64,000 bases of DNA from the NCBI GenBank assembly GCA_023055505.1, contig JALIRH010000062.1, positions 248,001-312,000 on the forward strand, in the 5' to 3' direction. This DNA comes from Callipepla californica brunnescens (Eukaryota; Chordata; Aves; Galliformes; Odontophoridae). Every line of letters begins with the position of its first letter. Position 1 is the first letter of the stretch. The notes below the pieces were generated by a model, which was not told the DNA's origin, did no database searches, and saw only the letters and a program-made list of their open reading frames with translations. Made by a program: the position numbers and the translations under genes. Shown here piece by piece: positions 38,422 to 49,030 of this stretch.

Positions 38422-41212
38422 TAATATGTCATAGTTTACAACATCAACATTCCAAGGCACATTGCTCACAGGAAATTCAGCTCTCCAGAAATCCCCTGTC
38501 AAATCCAGAATATCTGTCCTGCTGGGCTGGTAGGTTCCCTTATGCCTCTCTATCACTGCTTTGGTACCACTGTGTCTCAGTGCACAATGAAGGAGGCAGA
38601 GACTGGCTCAGAGTGATGCTATTAAATCTACTTGCCACTGTGCCTTGTTTGATGATGTGCTGGCACATCATCAATCAGGAAACACTGTCCTGTGAAGAAC
38701 AATGATATAAAACCTAGATTTAGTCATGGGTACTTGTTCACTCCAGGCTGTTACCTGACGGTGACCAGTTTAACATACAATGGCAATTTCAGTTTTGACT
38801 TTCACATTTAATTTAAGCGAATAAATACAACAAGATGTATAATAATTTGCCTTTTGCACAGCATCCTTATCTGGAGTCAGTTGTTTTAGGTCCAGAGTGG
38901 GTGTATTAGTGCAACATAATACTGAAAGATGTAGCTAGGCCAAATTCACCCAAATTATTCTGTATTAGTCCATAAGAGAAAGTGAAACTGCTCATGGATA
39001 AAATGTGTTCCATTTTCTCCTCTCATTTGTTATCTGTCCTATACCATGTATGAGAAATAAAATATTTCTGTCTAGATATAAAGGGGAAATATTTCTAACT
39101 GTCATCATTTTACACATTCATTGAGCAAGTCAAGTGTGATTTTTACATGACGTGAAAGATAAGAAGCACAGAAGAAACAAACAAACAAACAAAACAGCAA
39201 CAGAAGAAACACTGGAAAAAAAGTCATTTTTTCCCCTTATATTTACATGCAGTGCAGTTTGAAGAATCAGTTTGATTTTTACCTTTTTTTCTGTAAAACA
39301 ATTTCAGTATCATAAATCAAATCATGATAGAGATAGTCTGGAGAATTAATATTTGGAAAGGAGGTTTCTGTCTATGTCAGTCTGCTTAATTGATTTCATT
39401 GAACTGGAAAGGTTATCTACAGAAGTAAATTCCAATATCTATCATCATAACATTTTCCAAAATGGAATGGCAAATGCTTGTGTAGAACCTCATAATTTTG
39501 AAGTTGCTGGATCAAAATATTTAAACCATTTGAAAGAGATGAAAAGCAGTGCTGTAAGAACGCAGTCTTTATGGGAACAATTTCCCTGTTTTACCTTTGC
39601 ATATTTATCTGACGTTCTTTTTTTCTGGTAAATAAAAATATATTGACCATAAATATGGATGACAGCAAATAGTCAAGACTTCTTTAACTACATGTTAATT
39701 AGTCCTTTGGCTTGTAAGAATTGCTTATTTCTCTTTTGGGAATGACTGTTCAACAAAAAGTCCAGATTTTTACTATCTTATGCTTAAGGTAAAACATTCT
39801 GATGGACACTGAAGATTTTTGGTTTTGTTTTACTCATAGTATTCATCTTTTGAGAAAATGAAGTAAAAGAGTCTATATAATATGTTAATTTTGAAAAATC
39901 CAAGGATGCTCACAGAGAGAAGATAAACCTTTGGCTTTGACACAGCAAACTTTTGTTTGCAGTAAGGGAAATCCCAGTGTTATCTAACTCTCTTAGTTAA
40001 CTAAAAAACTCATCACCTTAGTGAAGCTTCTCTTAAATGAGCAGCTTCCTCTTCATTCTGGGAATTAAGATTTCAGAGTTTTTTGTTCTTGCTGGAGAGA
40101 GGTTGCTCAGATCTGCTTATATTGGTGACTTTCAATTTTAGGTACCATGCACATCTGCTGTCATTTTTTTTAAGAATGCTACATACAAATGTAAAATTTT
40201 TACTAAGCAATTATTATTTGAAGTGTATTATAATATTAGATGAACTAGCAATACTGCTTACCTCTGTACCTAGCACCAGTCTGAACTACAAGAACAAAAC
40301 AGGATGGGTAAATCTGATTACTACTGATCAAATTCCCAACTTTATTTTAAACCGGGATCAAAATCTCATTGTTAATTTAGGTGGTATAATATGTATTTGG
40401 ACACGGATGCAGGAGTTTCATAGTTTGGCATCTTGCAAACTTTCACAGTTTGGCATCAGATTTGCTCCTCCATGTAACTTCCATATGAAGACATTCCTAA
40501 GGAGATATTCTGCCGTTTAATGGCTGCTCAGGAATAAGGTTTGCTTTGGTCATGTTTACTCATTTTGATTTCCATTTGGGAAAGTACTCTTACATCACAA
40601 GTGCTGCAAATGCTAAACAGGTAATACCTGTGATTTGATTCTCTTCTCTGTTCTTATTTGGATTTGACATAGTTTTTGTTGTTGTTGTTGTTTGGTTTGG
40701 GGTTTTTTGTTTTGTTTTGTATTGTTTTCACAGTGTAAGAAGTGGAAAATTGTTTATCATTTGAGTTTTTATTTGCACAGTCTTCTCAAGTTGTAACATT
40801 TTGTGAGTCTAAGAGTTCTTCAGCATCTGACTGTGCTTTGTACCATTAGAGAAGCTCCCAAAGAAGTCTGGACTGCTGAGAGAAAGATGGCATACAGAGA
40901 GAGTTATCAAGGCAATATAATTCTGATGGAGCAGACGTTAGGATTCCTGATGGTGTATTTCCCAGTCTCAGACTCACCATCTCATTCTCTTTGCTCTGTC
41001 TTTAACAGTACAGGTGCCATTCTTCTTTCTCTAGTGGAAGAGCATGAATTACCAGCTGTTGAATATTCTCTTGTCTGAAGAGTCCTCAGCTTGTCAGTCA
41101 GTCATGAAATGGGTGTGAGTGGAACTAAAGTACCCTTGGAATACCTGAACACTTCCAAATGGAAAAACAAGAATGAGGTTTTTCTCTAGAGCATGGGTGT
41201 CCAATCTTTTGA
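38422..41212. other. Spacer, no gene recognised
   Basis: AT-rich. The longest frame is 40083-40520 plus (145 aa), which I do not recognise. It is low in GC, lacks a domain and has no splice or promoter context, so I treat it as chance. Runs: (AAAC) near 39176-39192 and (GTT)/(GTTTT) near 40676-40721. Confidence 0.5.
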
Positions 41213-43000
41213 CTTGCTTGGGCTGTATTGAGTGAAGGGGAAAAATCTAGGGCCATATATAAAATGTATTACAAAGTTAATCCATGTAGGTAACAAAACT
41301 TTTTTTTTTTAATTTAATTAAAACACACAAGAAAAAAGGCAGCAAAAACTTCAAGCTGATGGATACTTTAACTTTTATTCCAGTTATGTTGGAACAATGA
41401 ATAAATAAATAAATACGCAACCATTTATTTTTATAGTACTAACACTGTTGTCTATGTAACTACAACAATATAATGAGTAAAAAACTATTTGCATTTCCTA
41501 TACCACAGCTGAGACAAAACAAACAAACAAAACCCACCATTTTAACATGCTTACTGTGGAGACCACAATTGTTGTGCTTAATTATTCTGTGCCAAAGTAA
41601 GGACGCTGCAGAAGTTGCTGTCTTTTTTACTCCGTGAAGAGCTACACTTAAAAATTCCCATGTGCAATCCATGTGTTTAATATGTTAATTTTTAGACAAT
41701 GCTCTATTAGTCTGTGTTCAGAAGACACTGATTTTTTGGCAATTCTATATTTGCTATCCCTTTCCTGACTATAAATCTGGACTTACATGAGAACATTTTG
41801 AAATTATTTCTGAATTTGAATTATAGATTCATAGAAGCACCAAGGCTGGAAAAGACCACCAAGATTATCCAGTCCATCTGTACACCTACTACCAATATTT
41901 CCCCACTAAACCATGTCCCTTAGTACAACCATTCCAACACTTAACCACTCTTTTGGAGAATAATTTTTTCCTAATATCCAACCTGAACCTCCCTTTGTGC
42001 AACTTGAGACTGTTCCCTCTTATCCTCTCACTAGTTATGCGGGAGAAGACACTGACCCTGTCCTCTCTACAACCTCCCTCCAGGTAGATGTAGAGAACTG
42101 TAGTACCTCCTCTGAGTCTTTTCTTCTCCAGAATAAACAAGCTGAGTTTCCTAAATGGTGGAGTTCCCTCTTCTACTCCTCATAAGACTTGTGCTCCAGA
42201 TCCCTCACCAGCTTTGCTGCCCTTCTCTGGACATGCTCCAGACTCAATGTCTTTCTTATAGGGAGGGGCCCAAAACTGAACGCAGTGCTGAGTACACAGG
42301 GACAATCACTTATCTGCTCCATCTGGCAACACTATTTCTGATATAAGCCAGGATGACACTAGCCTTCTTGGCTACCTGGTCACACTGCTGGTTCATGTTT
42401 AGCCAAGTGTCAACCAACACCTCCAGGCCCATTTCTTCTACACAATCTTCCATCCACTCTGTCCCAAGGCTGTAGCTTTGCCTGGAACTGTTGTAGCCAA
42501 AGTGCAGGACACGGCATTTTGTTTTGTTAAATCACTTCATCCCACTGGCCTCAGTGTTCTGGATAATTTTTCTCCAGCAAACATGCTAACTTATTAAAAT
42601 ACTTCAGAAAATGGCAGAAGCCCAAATTGAATAATTTGATGAGAGAACTTCATTGTCTGGTTAATAACAAAAGATGCGTGTCTTCACAGGCACATATGCA
42701 CACGTTGGTGGTTTGAGATATAACTGGCAATCACAGCACTTTACTCACTAAGTGTTACAATCACATGTAACATGTAATACACATGAGTTTTGATTTGACT
42801 GTGTCTGGTGGTTATAAGAGGCAGAGTTAGCCCTGCACTGTGCCCTCCCCTCCACTGCTCTCTATTGTCACCTGTGCAGTCCACTCTTGAGCTATGCACT
42901 GTCAACTCGTGAGAAATAATCCTAAAAATCACACAATAATGTTAGAAGTTTATAATTTTGTGGGGCTGCATTACTAGTTGTCCAGGTTTGGACGTGCCTG
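41213..43000. mobile_element. hAT-like non-autonomous DNA transposon relic, split by CR1
   Basis: The left end (catgggtgtccaatctttt at 41214) and right end (tccaggtttggacgtgcctg at 42980-42999) form the imperfect inverted ends expected of a Charlie-type hAT element (CAGGGGTGTCCAA...TTGGACACCCCTG). Subterminal words 'cttgggctgtattgag' and 'ggggctgcattact' also match the paired ends of such elements. No transposase frame remains. A CR1 (41824-42550) sits inside. Family assignment is from memory of hAT end structure. Confidence 0.55.
41824..42550 (-). mobile_element. CR1 fragment, antisense, nested in the hAT-like element
   Basis: Reversed CR1 tail ('tagattcatagaagcacc') followed by 'gaaaagaccaccaagattatccagtcc', 'cctaatatccaacctgaacctcc', 'gcccttctctggacatgctcc' and 'gccttcttggctacctggtcacac'. 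These are 3' UTR and late ORF2 blocks in reverse order. About 730 nt, non-coding. Confidence 0.9.
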
Positions 43001-43046
43001 ATGTAGCAGATGAGAGCTGTGTTCATGCACATCAATCAGAAATAGA

Positions 43047-43250
43047 AAGTGTGGTGAGGGCACTAGCACAGGCTGACTAGAGAAGCTGTGGATGCCCCTT
43101 CTCTGAAGGCATTCAAGGCCAGGCTGGATGGCATCTGTGGCAGCTTGATCTCGTGACTGGAAACTCTCCCCATAGCAAAGGGTCGGAACTGAGTGATCTT
43201 TAACATCCCTTCCAGCTGAAGCCATCCTGTGATTCTATGAGTCTATGAGA
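43047..43250 (+). mobile_element. CR1 3' end, sense
   Basis: 'gagggcactagcacaggctgac' (43056), 'gctgtggatgccccttctct' (43084), 'ttcaaggccaggctggatgg' (43111) and the terminal 'gtgattctatgagtctatgag'. It lies only about 50 nt beyond the right end of the hAT-like element. Confidence 0.88.
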
Positions 43251-45544
43251 TGTAAAGTGAAACAAAATGTGGCTGACCAAAGCTATCTGAAGCTGCTATT
43301 CTGTTCTCAGAAATACTTGGGAAGGATGTAATTGTATGATGTATGAGTTGTTGTTTTTCCCCAACATAAATATTTCCATATTCCATTCTAACATGGAACA
43401 ATTTCTGAAGCCCAGACTTGTCTCTAATGCCATCACTAATACTAATACTAATACTACTTGCCTCTAATACCACACTGCAACAAAGTGCAACTAAAACTAC
43501 AAACCATTAACACAGCAGAGTATGTATTTAAGTTGAGGCAGCCATGAATAAAAAAAATCAAGAGGACAACAGAAGGAAAAAAGGTGTAAAGGAGAATTTC
43601 TGCACAGAAAATATTCTGTAATTTTCAACATGAATTAGTAGCTTTGTAGTTATAAATTCAGTAGTAGATTAGCAGGTAATTGCATAAACTTCGCTGTTCA
43701 GAGCATATGACCGAATACAGCAAAGTATTCCAGCTGTCACATTCCAAATCCAGGTCTATGCCTTTTCAAAGATATCTAGAACACATAAAATGGGATTTGT
43801 AGCTGTTGGCAGTGATTCTTGCTGAAAGGAGCAGTTCTGCGTGTCAGGGAAATCAGACAGGTCCAGCAGCCCAGGGGGGTGAGGTTATTCAGGTATAACC
43901 AGACTGAACTGAACACGTTGCCAGTGGGCACATACACACAGAACTCACTTACATTGTGTCATATAGGCACATACATTCATGGATACTCACATAGGGCACT
44001 CATATGAATCCAAACAGAACAACCGCATCATTCTGTTCCTCTCCCTGGCTCAGCAGGCCAGGATGGGAATACATGTATACATACGTACAGTGTGCATTTC
44101 TCCAGCAGTAAGGCTCAGACACTCGGTCTGCCCAGTAGCTGCCTTTGGATCAGATACATGAGCCTATGAGGTACGCAGACCCGCTCCCTGGCTCCCAAGC
44201 CACTGTGTGGCTCACATGAATGGACTTTTGCTAGCACTCACACACCACTTCACTGTGGTATCATACACAAGCACAAGGGCCATTGACCCCTGGTTCCACC
44301 CAGGGACTGGCACACAGTGTCACTCACTTGAGTCATGCCCTTAAATGTCACACAGGTGAGTGGGCCCACTGGCATAGTGTTGTAGCCCAGCTGCAGCCAC
44401 CATGGACACATAGGTTTCTGCTGCTGAGGCCCAGGTGAAGGCTCTGACGTTAGTGTGCTCCAGTCTGTGGATGGCTCACCATGGACAGATGGACATTCTG
44501 ACTCGTGGTCTGACCCCTCTTGCTGGGTACTCACCCCCCATATGCACACACATGTACTCATACCTCACCCTGAAAAAGAATTAGAAAGGAATTCAACAAG
44601 AATGGACTGACTGCTCTAATTGGGGTCATGCCATCTCCAGATAAGTATATACAGATATAATAATTTATATGCAACTAGTGTGTTTTAGATCTCACTACTT
44701 TTTTCACATCTGTTCATCCCAACGTCACTTATATATCTCCCTATTTCTTTCTTTCATTCCTTCCCTAAGCTTACTGTAAGACCCACGTAGTCCTGAAGTG
44801 CTCTACATATCTGTTCTGCAATGTGTCCCACACATTACAGCGTGTGATGGACAGCTCAGCAAAGGTTGAGGAGCAGGTCCCTTGGTCTGAAGGGTGCTGT
44901 GCCTTGCTAGGCTTTGCACTGCACATCAGCGCTGCAGCTCTCCTCCAGGCAGGAGACGTTCCTCTATGCCTCTGTACTTATGGAGGTGGCTTCTGGTGAG
45001 CTGGTGGCTCCTGAGATGGACTTGGGTGTTGCAGAGGCAGGGCATGACTCGGGGTTTCCACCTGCCACTATGTCGCAGTGCTCCCTTACAGTGCACCAGT
45101 GCTTATGCTCCCCATCATCCTTGCCTCACCAGTTCAGGGAGCAGAGTGTCTCTGTCAAACAGCTCCACAGGATCACCCTCAGTCAGAAGCAAATCTAGTG
45201 GTGTACAGTGGCTACTCAGCGACCTCAGCCTCCTGAAGGTTTATGACCCCTCGAAATATGCCAGCCACATACCGAAGGTGGAAGTCACAGATATTTAAGC
45301 ACACAGAATTCTCAGTGTACACAGCCATGCCACGTGAAAGTCACCGTAGATTTTGAATTTTCCTTATATCCGTTCCTGGTACGCGTGCTAGGGCTGAAGT
45401 GTTCTTGTAACACATCAGGAAATATTTTGGTTCTTTGATACATCGATGTCCCGAGGGAGGTACTTGTTTTCAGGCTGCTTTCTTTTGGGTAACCAGGGTC
45501 ATTGTAGCAGCAAAGAAAGTACATACCAGGTCGTAACATCCGAT
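43251..45544. other. Spacer, partly GC-richer, unidentified
   Basis: From about 43.8 to 45.2 kb the base composition is balanced, with many CACA/CATACA words (for example 'cacatacacacagaactcac' near 43929). The frame 44914-45198 plus (94 aa) looks less low-complexity than most spacer frames, but I recognise no domain. It may be an old unrecognised repeat or part of the CD274 upstream region. Confidence 0.4.
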
Positions 45545-45960
45545 CGGAGCTTTGTTCAATGCAGGTTCCGTCGGTAGGGAGAGCTCCGTGCGGGGAGTGG
45601 GAAGCGGTCGAACTCCGACGCCAGCCGTCGCCCACCTGGGCAGCGGGGCTGGGAATGTCTACGCCGGGATGCACTGCGCTCCCCTGCTTGCTACTGCCTC
45701 CATTTTCTATTTCGGTTTCGTTTACTCAAAGATCAGGGCTTTCGGGAATACAAAGCCAGAAGGCACCGCAAGCTCCATCGCGAACACGCGAGGTCGCGGC
45801 GTCCGCCTTCTCGTCCCCGCCGCCGACTCGGTCACGTCTCCGCGGCCGCGGACCGCAGCCCTGCGGGAGCCGATAGGTAGGGGAGCGGGGGCTGGGGGCG
45901 GGGGAACAGCCGCTGCTGTCCGGGGTTCTCTGGCAGTGGGTGGCTCCGGCCCTGTGTCTC
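45545..45960. promoter_or_regulatory. CpG island, likely CD274 promoter / non-coding first exon
   Basis: Dense CG dinucleotides, GC boxes (gggggcgggg near 45893) and a tcacgt word (45831), flanked by AT-rich DNA. It lies 4.6-5 kb upstream of the CD274 signal-peptide exon, similar to the distance between the non-coding exon 1 and exon 2 in human CD274. A plus-strand donor GATAG|GTAGGG lies at 45877. On the minus strand ACCTG|GTATGT (near 45525) could also be a donor, so a divergent transcript is possible. Transcript data are needed to choose. Confidence 0.6.
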
Positions 45961-46075
45961 ACCCGGGGATACCTGACGGGGCTGGAATGGAAAACGTGAA
46001 CGAACAATCGTCTGTATGTATATGTATATCTAAATCTCCATCTATGTCATCTACATAGGATAAGAGTATATGATT

Positions 46076-46354
46076 GTACAAGGGGAAATGGTTTCAAAGC
46101 AGAAGATGGGAGATATAGGTTGGATTTAAGGAAAAAGTTTTTTTTTTTTTTTTTTTTTTTTTTTGCAACAAGAGTGGTGAGTTACTGGCACAGGTTGCCC
46201 AGAGAAGTGGTGAATGCCCTGTCCCTGGAGATACTCGAGGTCAGGCTGGACAGGGCTCTGAGCACCTGATGGAGCTGTGGGTGTCCCTGTTCATTGCATT
46301 GGACTAGTAACCTTTAAGGGTCCCTTCCAACTCAGACATTTCTGTGATTCTATG
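46076..46354 (+). mobile_element. CR1 3' end, sense, with 27-nt T tract
   Basis: 'gggaaatggtttcaaagcag' (46083), 'ggttggatttaaggaaaaag' (46118), a pure T tract 46138-46164, then 'gagttactggcacaggttgcc' (46178) and the terminal 'ctgtgattctatg'. The T tract sits at the same point of the element as the tract in the 34.6-35.3 kb copy. Confidence 0.9.
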
Positions 46355-46470
46355 TTTTCACATCTGTATCTATACCTGTATCTATATCCACATAGTTTAT
46401 ACCTTAAAAGATTATATATATGTATATGTTATATATATAAGAAATAATATGTATTTATATACATAGAAGC
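46355..46470. repeat. AT-rich simple sequence (TATATG / TATC words)
   Basis: Runs of 'tatctatacctgtatctat' and 'tatatatatgtatatgttat'. Directly follows the CR1 tail. Low complexity only. Confidence 0.6.
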
Positions 46471-46610
46471 ATATACACCTAGCACTGTGAAAAAGAACTT
46501 CACTGGTCTTTTGTTTGTTGTGTGCTTGCATGGAAATCCAACTCTGTGAGCTCAATACAAGTGATGAAAAAGAGGAAACTAAATTCATGGCTTTGACAGC
46601 TGGCTACACT

Positions 46611-47135
46611 GATCACAGAATCACAGAATCATAAGGGTTGGAAGGGACCTCAAGAGATCATCAAGTCCAACCCCCCCTGCCAAAGTAGGTTCTCTACACC
46701 AGGTCGCACAGGTAGGCATCCAGGCGGGTCTTGAATATCTCCAGAGAAGGAGATTCCACAACCCACCTGGGCAGCCTGTGCCAGTGCTCTGTCACCCTCA
46801 CCATAAAGAAGTTCTTGTGCACATTCATGCGGAACCTCCTGTGCTGCAGTTTCTGGCCATTCCCCCTTGTCCTGTCTCCACACACTGCTGAAAAGAGTCT
46901 GGCCTCCCCACTTTGTCCCCCACACCTCAGATATTTATAAACTTGGATCAGGTCCCCTCTCAGTCTTCCTTGCTCAAGGCTAAAAAGACCATTTCACTTA
47001 GCCTTTCTTCATAGGGGAGATCCTCCAGGCCCTTCACCATCTTTGTGGCCCTCCTCTGGACTCTTTCCAGGAGATCCCTGTCCTTTTTATTGTGGGGAGC
47101 CCAGAACTGGACACAGTACTCCAGATGGCTTCTGT
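46611..47135 (-). mobile_element. CR1 fragment, antisense
   Basis: It starts with 'gatcacagaatcacagaatc' and 'ggttggaagggacctcaaga', then 'gtgccagtgctctgtcaccct', 'gttcttgtgcacattcatgc' and 'gaactggacacagtactccag'. This is a relatively well-preserved younger subfamily. The minus-strand frames across it are not independent genes. Confidence 0.93.
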
Positions 47136-47477
47136 GGTCTCAAAGTCATTGTTTTACAAAAACCTTTTGGTTTCTTTTTGCTGCATCTTTGCTTCTGAGA
47201 AAATAAAATGTCACTAACAGATGTGTTTAAGCACAGAAGAAACTAGTGGAAATAAAACTTCATCATTACCTCCTACTGTGGAAATCCACCACCTCAGGTT
47301 CCCAGAGTACTTTCAGGTTACCAGAACTTAAATGTTAGGTTTTGCTATTTCATATGCCTGTCACGTTCCTCCCACACTTCAAGTGAAAAGGCCAATGCTG
47401 ACCAATTTTGTCTGCTACGTGTTTTTGCTTCCGTGACAGGTACTGTGAGTAGGCTGTCAGGTGAAAGAAGAAAATAT

Positions 47478-47486
47478 TTCCTGGAA
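47478..47486. promoter_or_regulatory. GAS/STAT-type palindrome in presumed CD274 intron 1
   Basis: TTCCTGGAA fits TTCN3GAA, the STAT dimer motif. CD274 is known to be induced by interferon/JAK-STAT signalling in mammals. A 9-bp motif of this degeneracy is common by chance, so this is only a candidate. Confidence 0.3.
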
Positions 47487-47891
47487 ACTTTTAAGTGGTC
47501 TTCTTACAGTATTTAAATTCTTCTGAGAACCTTTTCCACTTTTTGAGATACACAAAAGCAACAGAATTGTGTGAGCCTACACTGAAGCATAGGCTTAAAG
47601 TCCTTTTTGGTGCAGTTGAACAGGTTGTCCCACTGCACTCAGCAGGTGAACGTAAGTAACATTCTTTAGCTTCACATGCTTGTTTTCTTTTCTGTTTTCC
47701 TTAACGTCTTCTAGAATCATGGACAAGTTTTCCCGAATTGGTGTAGAGGGATCATGGACTATTGCCTACATATAGCTCTGATTAGATGACACATTTCTTA
47801 AAATGCCTGTGGCATTTCAAGCACTAATTTTCCCATTTTTGTCTCTGGTTACAGTTAACCACTGTTAGCAACAGAGAATTTTCCCTGCTGG

Positions 47892-47919
47892 GGAACTTTC
47901 CAGTAATGGGGAAGTTTCC
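47892..47919. promoter_or_regulatory. Tandem kappa-B-like motifs in presumed CD274 intron 1
   Basis: Two sites fit GGRRNNYYCC: GGAACTTTCC (47892-47901) and GGAAGTTTCC (47910-47919), 18 bp apart start to start. Both are preceded by TGGG or CTGGG, so the pair looks like a small local duplication. NF-kB control of PD-L1 is established in mammals; use of these sites is inference. Confidence 0.4.
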
Positions 47920-48649
47920 TAAAGAAGTGGAGTTACATGCACATTTAAGTTCTGCTATAAGGCTTGAGCAAGTAGTTCTGTTCTAGTCATATCCATGTGA
48001 TTGTGAGGGAACTGCGCAGCCGTGTTATCCACAGGTGTCAGAAATCAATCGGATGAAAGAAGGAGCACTCTGGCAGGTTCTGCAAGAAAGGCAGTGAGAA
48101 GGCTCTGGATTTGGTTTGGCATCTAGGTCTCAAGCTGCTTCAGCTGAGCTGGCTTGGGCATGCTCCTGGTGAGAGTGAAGCAGAGCAGTCTGTGACAGTT
48201 ACTGCAGTGAGCATTTTCATTTTCTTTTGGATTCAACTTGGACCTACTTTTATTTTTTTCTCTCTGAAGGTGAATAATTGAGTACAGCAGCACGGCACAC
48301 TTTCTCAACCTTGAGGAATTTTGTAAGTAACAGTCATATATTTTCTACATGCAGTAAAGCTCATCTTCTTCTGCAGCAGTTGAAAGCAATGAAGTTAGTA
48401 TTTTGCAATATCAGGATACAGTCATGGGTCTGAGAACCATAGAAGAAATTCTTTGCTATCATCCATCTCCTAGGAGGTGATTTCCTCTCCTCTACTTCCT
48501 AAGAAGTACCTGCAGTGAACTGGGATAGGATGCATGCACAGGCATGGGTGTCCTCCTGTGTCAGTAGAGCATGTACTCTTTGTTCTGGCTACCTTCTCAG
48601 CTCTGATCTCTGCTATGAATAAAGCAGGGCATGTTTTGAGCCTGAGTGT

Positions 48650-49030
48650 ACTGCAGCTCTTGTTACAGCTTGGAGAAGAAAAGACTGTGGGGGGACTTAA
48701 TTGTGGCCTTCCAGTACTTGAAGCTTATAAACAGGAGAGGGACCAACTTTTTACATGGTCAAACAGCAATAGAACAAGAGGGGGTGGCTTCAAACTAAAA
48801 GAGGGGAAATTAAATTTAGAAGTTAGGAAGAAATTGTTTACTCAAAAGGCAGTGAAGCACTGGCACAGGCTGCCTAGAGAAGCTATGGATCCCTGGAGTT
48901 GTTTGAGCCCAGGCTGGATGGGGTCCTGGGCAGTCTTAGCTGGTGGGTGTCAACTCTGCCCATGGCAGGGGATTGGAACTTTGTGATCTTTGACATCCCT
49001 TCCAATCCAAGCCATTTATAATTCTGTGAT
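48650..49030 (+). mobile_element. CR1 fragment, sense
   Basis: 'acagcttggagaagaaaagac' (48665), 'aattgtggccttccagtactt' (48699), 'aagcactggcacaggctgcc' (48855), 'catcccttccaatccaagcc' (48992) and the terminal 'ataattctgtgatc'. The frame 48534-48986 on the same strand runs through it and is repeat-derived. Confidence 0.9.

Larger units (their letters stand above)
47136..48649. other. Presumed CD274 intron 1 segment
   Basis: Unique-looking sequence between two CR1s. It contains the STAT-type motif (47478) and the doubled kappa-B-like motifs (47892-47919) listed separately. No coding exon recognised. Confidence 0.45.

Noticed and set aside
40083..40520. 145-aa plus-strand frame in the spacer.
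   Set aside because: AT-rich composition, no domain, no splice or promoter context. A single frame of this length is plausible by chance in 64 kb read in six frames.
45552..46058. 168-aa frame in the second CpG island.
   Set aside because: Arginine/glycine/alanine-rich, overlapped by other frames, no domain, and it runs into AT-rich low-complexity sequence. Base composition explains it.
46650..46925. Minus-strand frames in the 46.6-kb region that look protein-like (RMNVHKNFFMVRVTEHWHRL).
   Set aside because: This is the well-known spurious translation of CR1 3' sequence.
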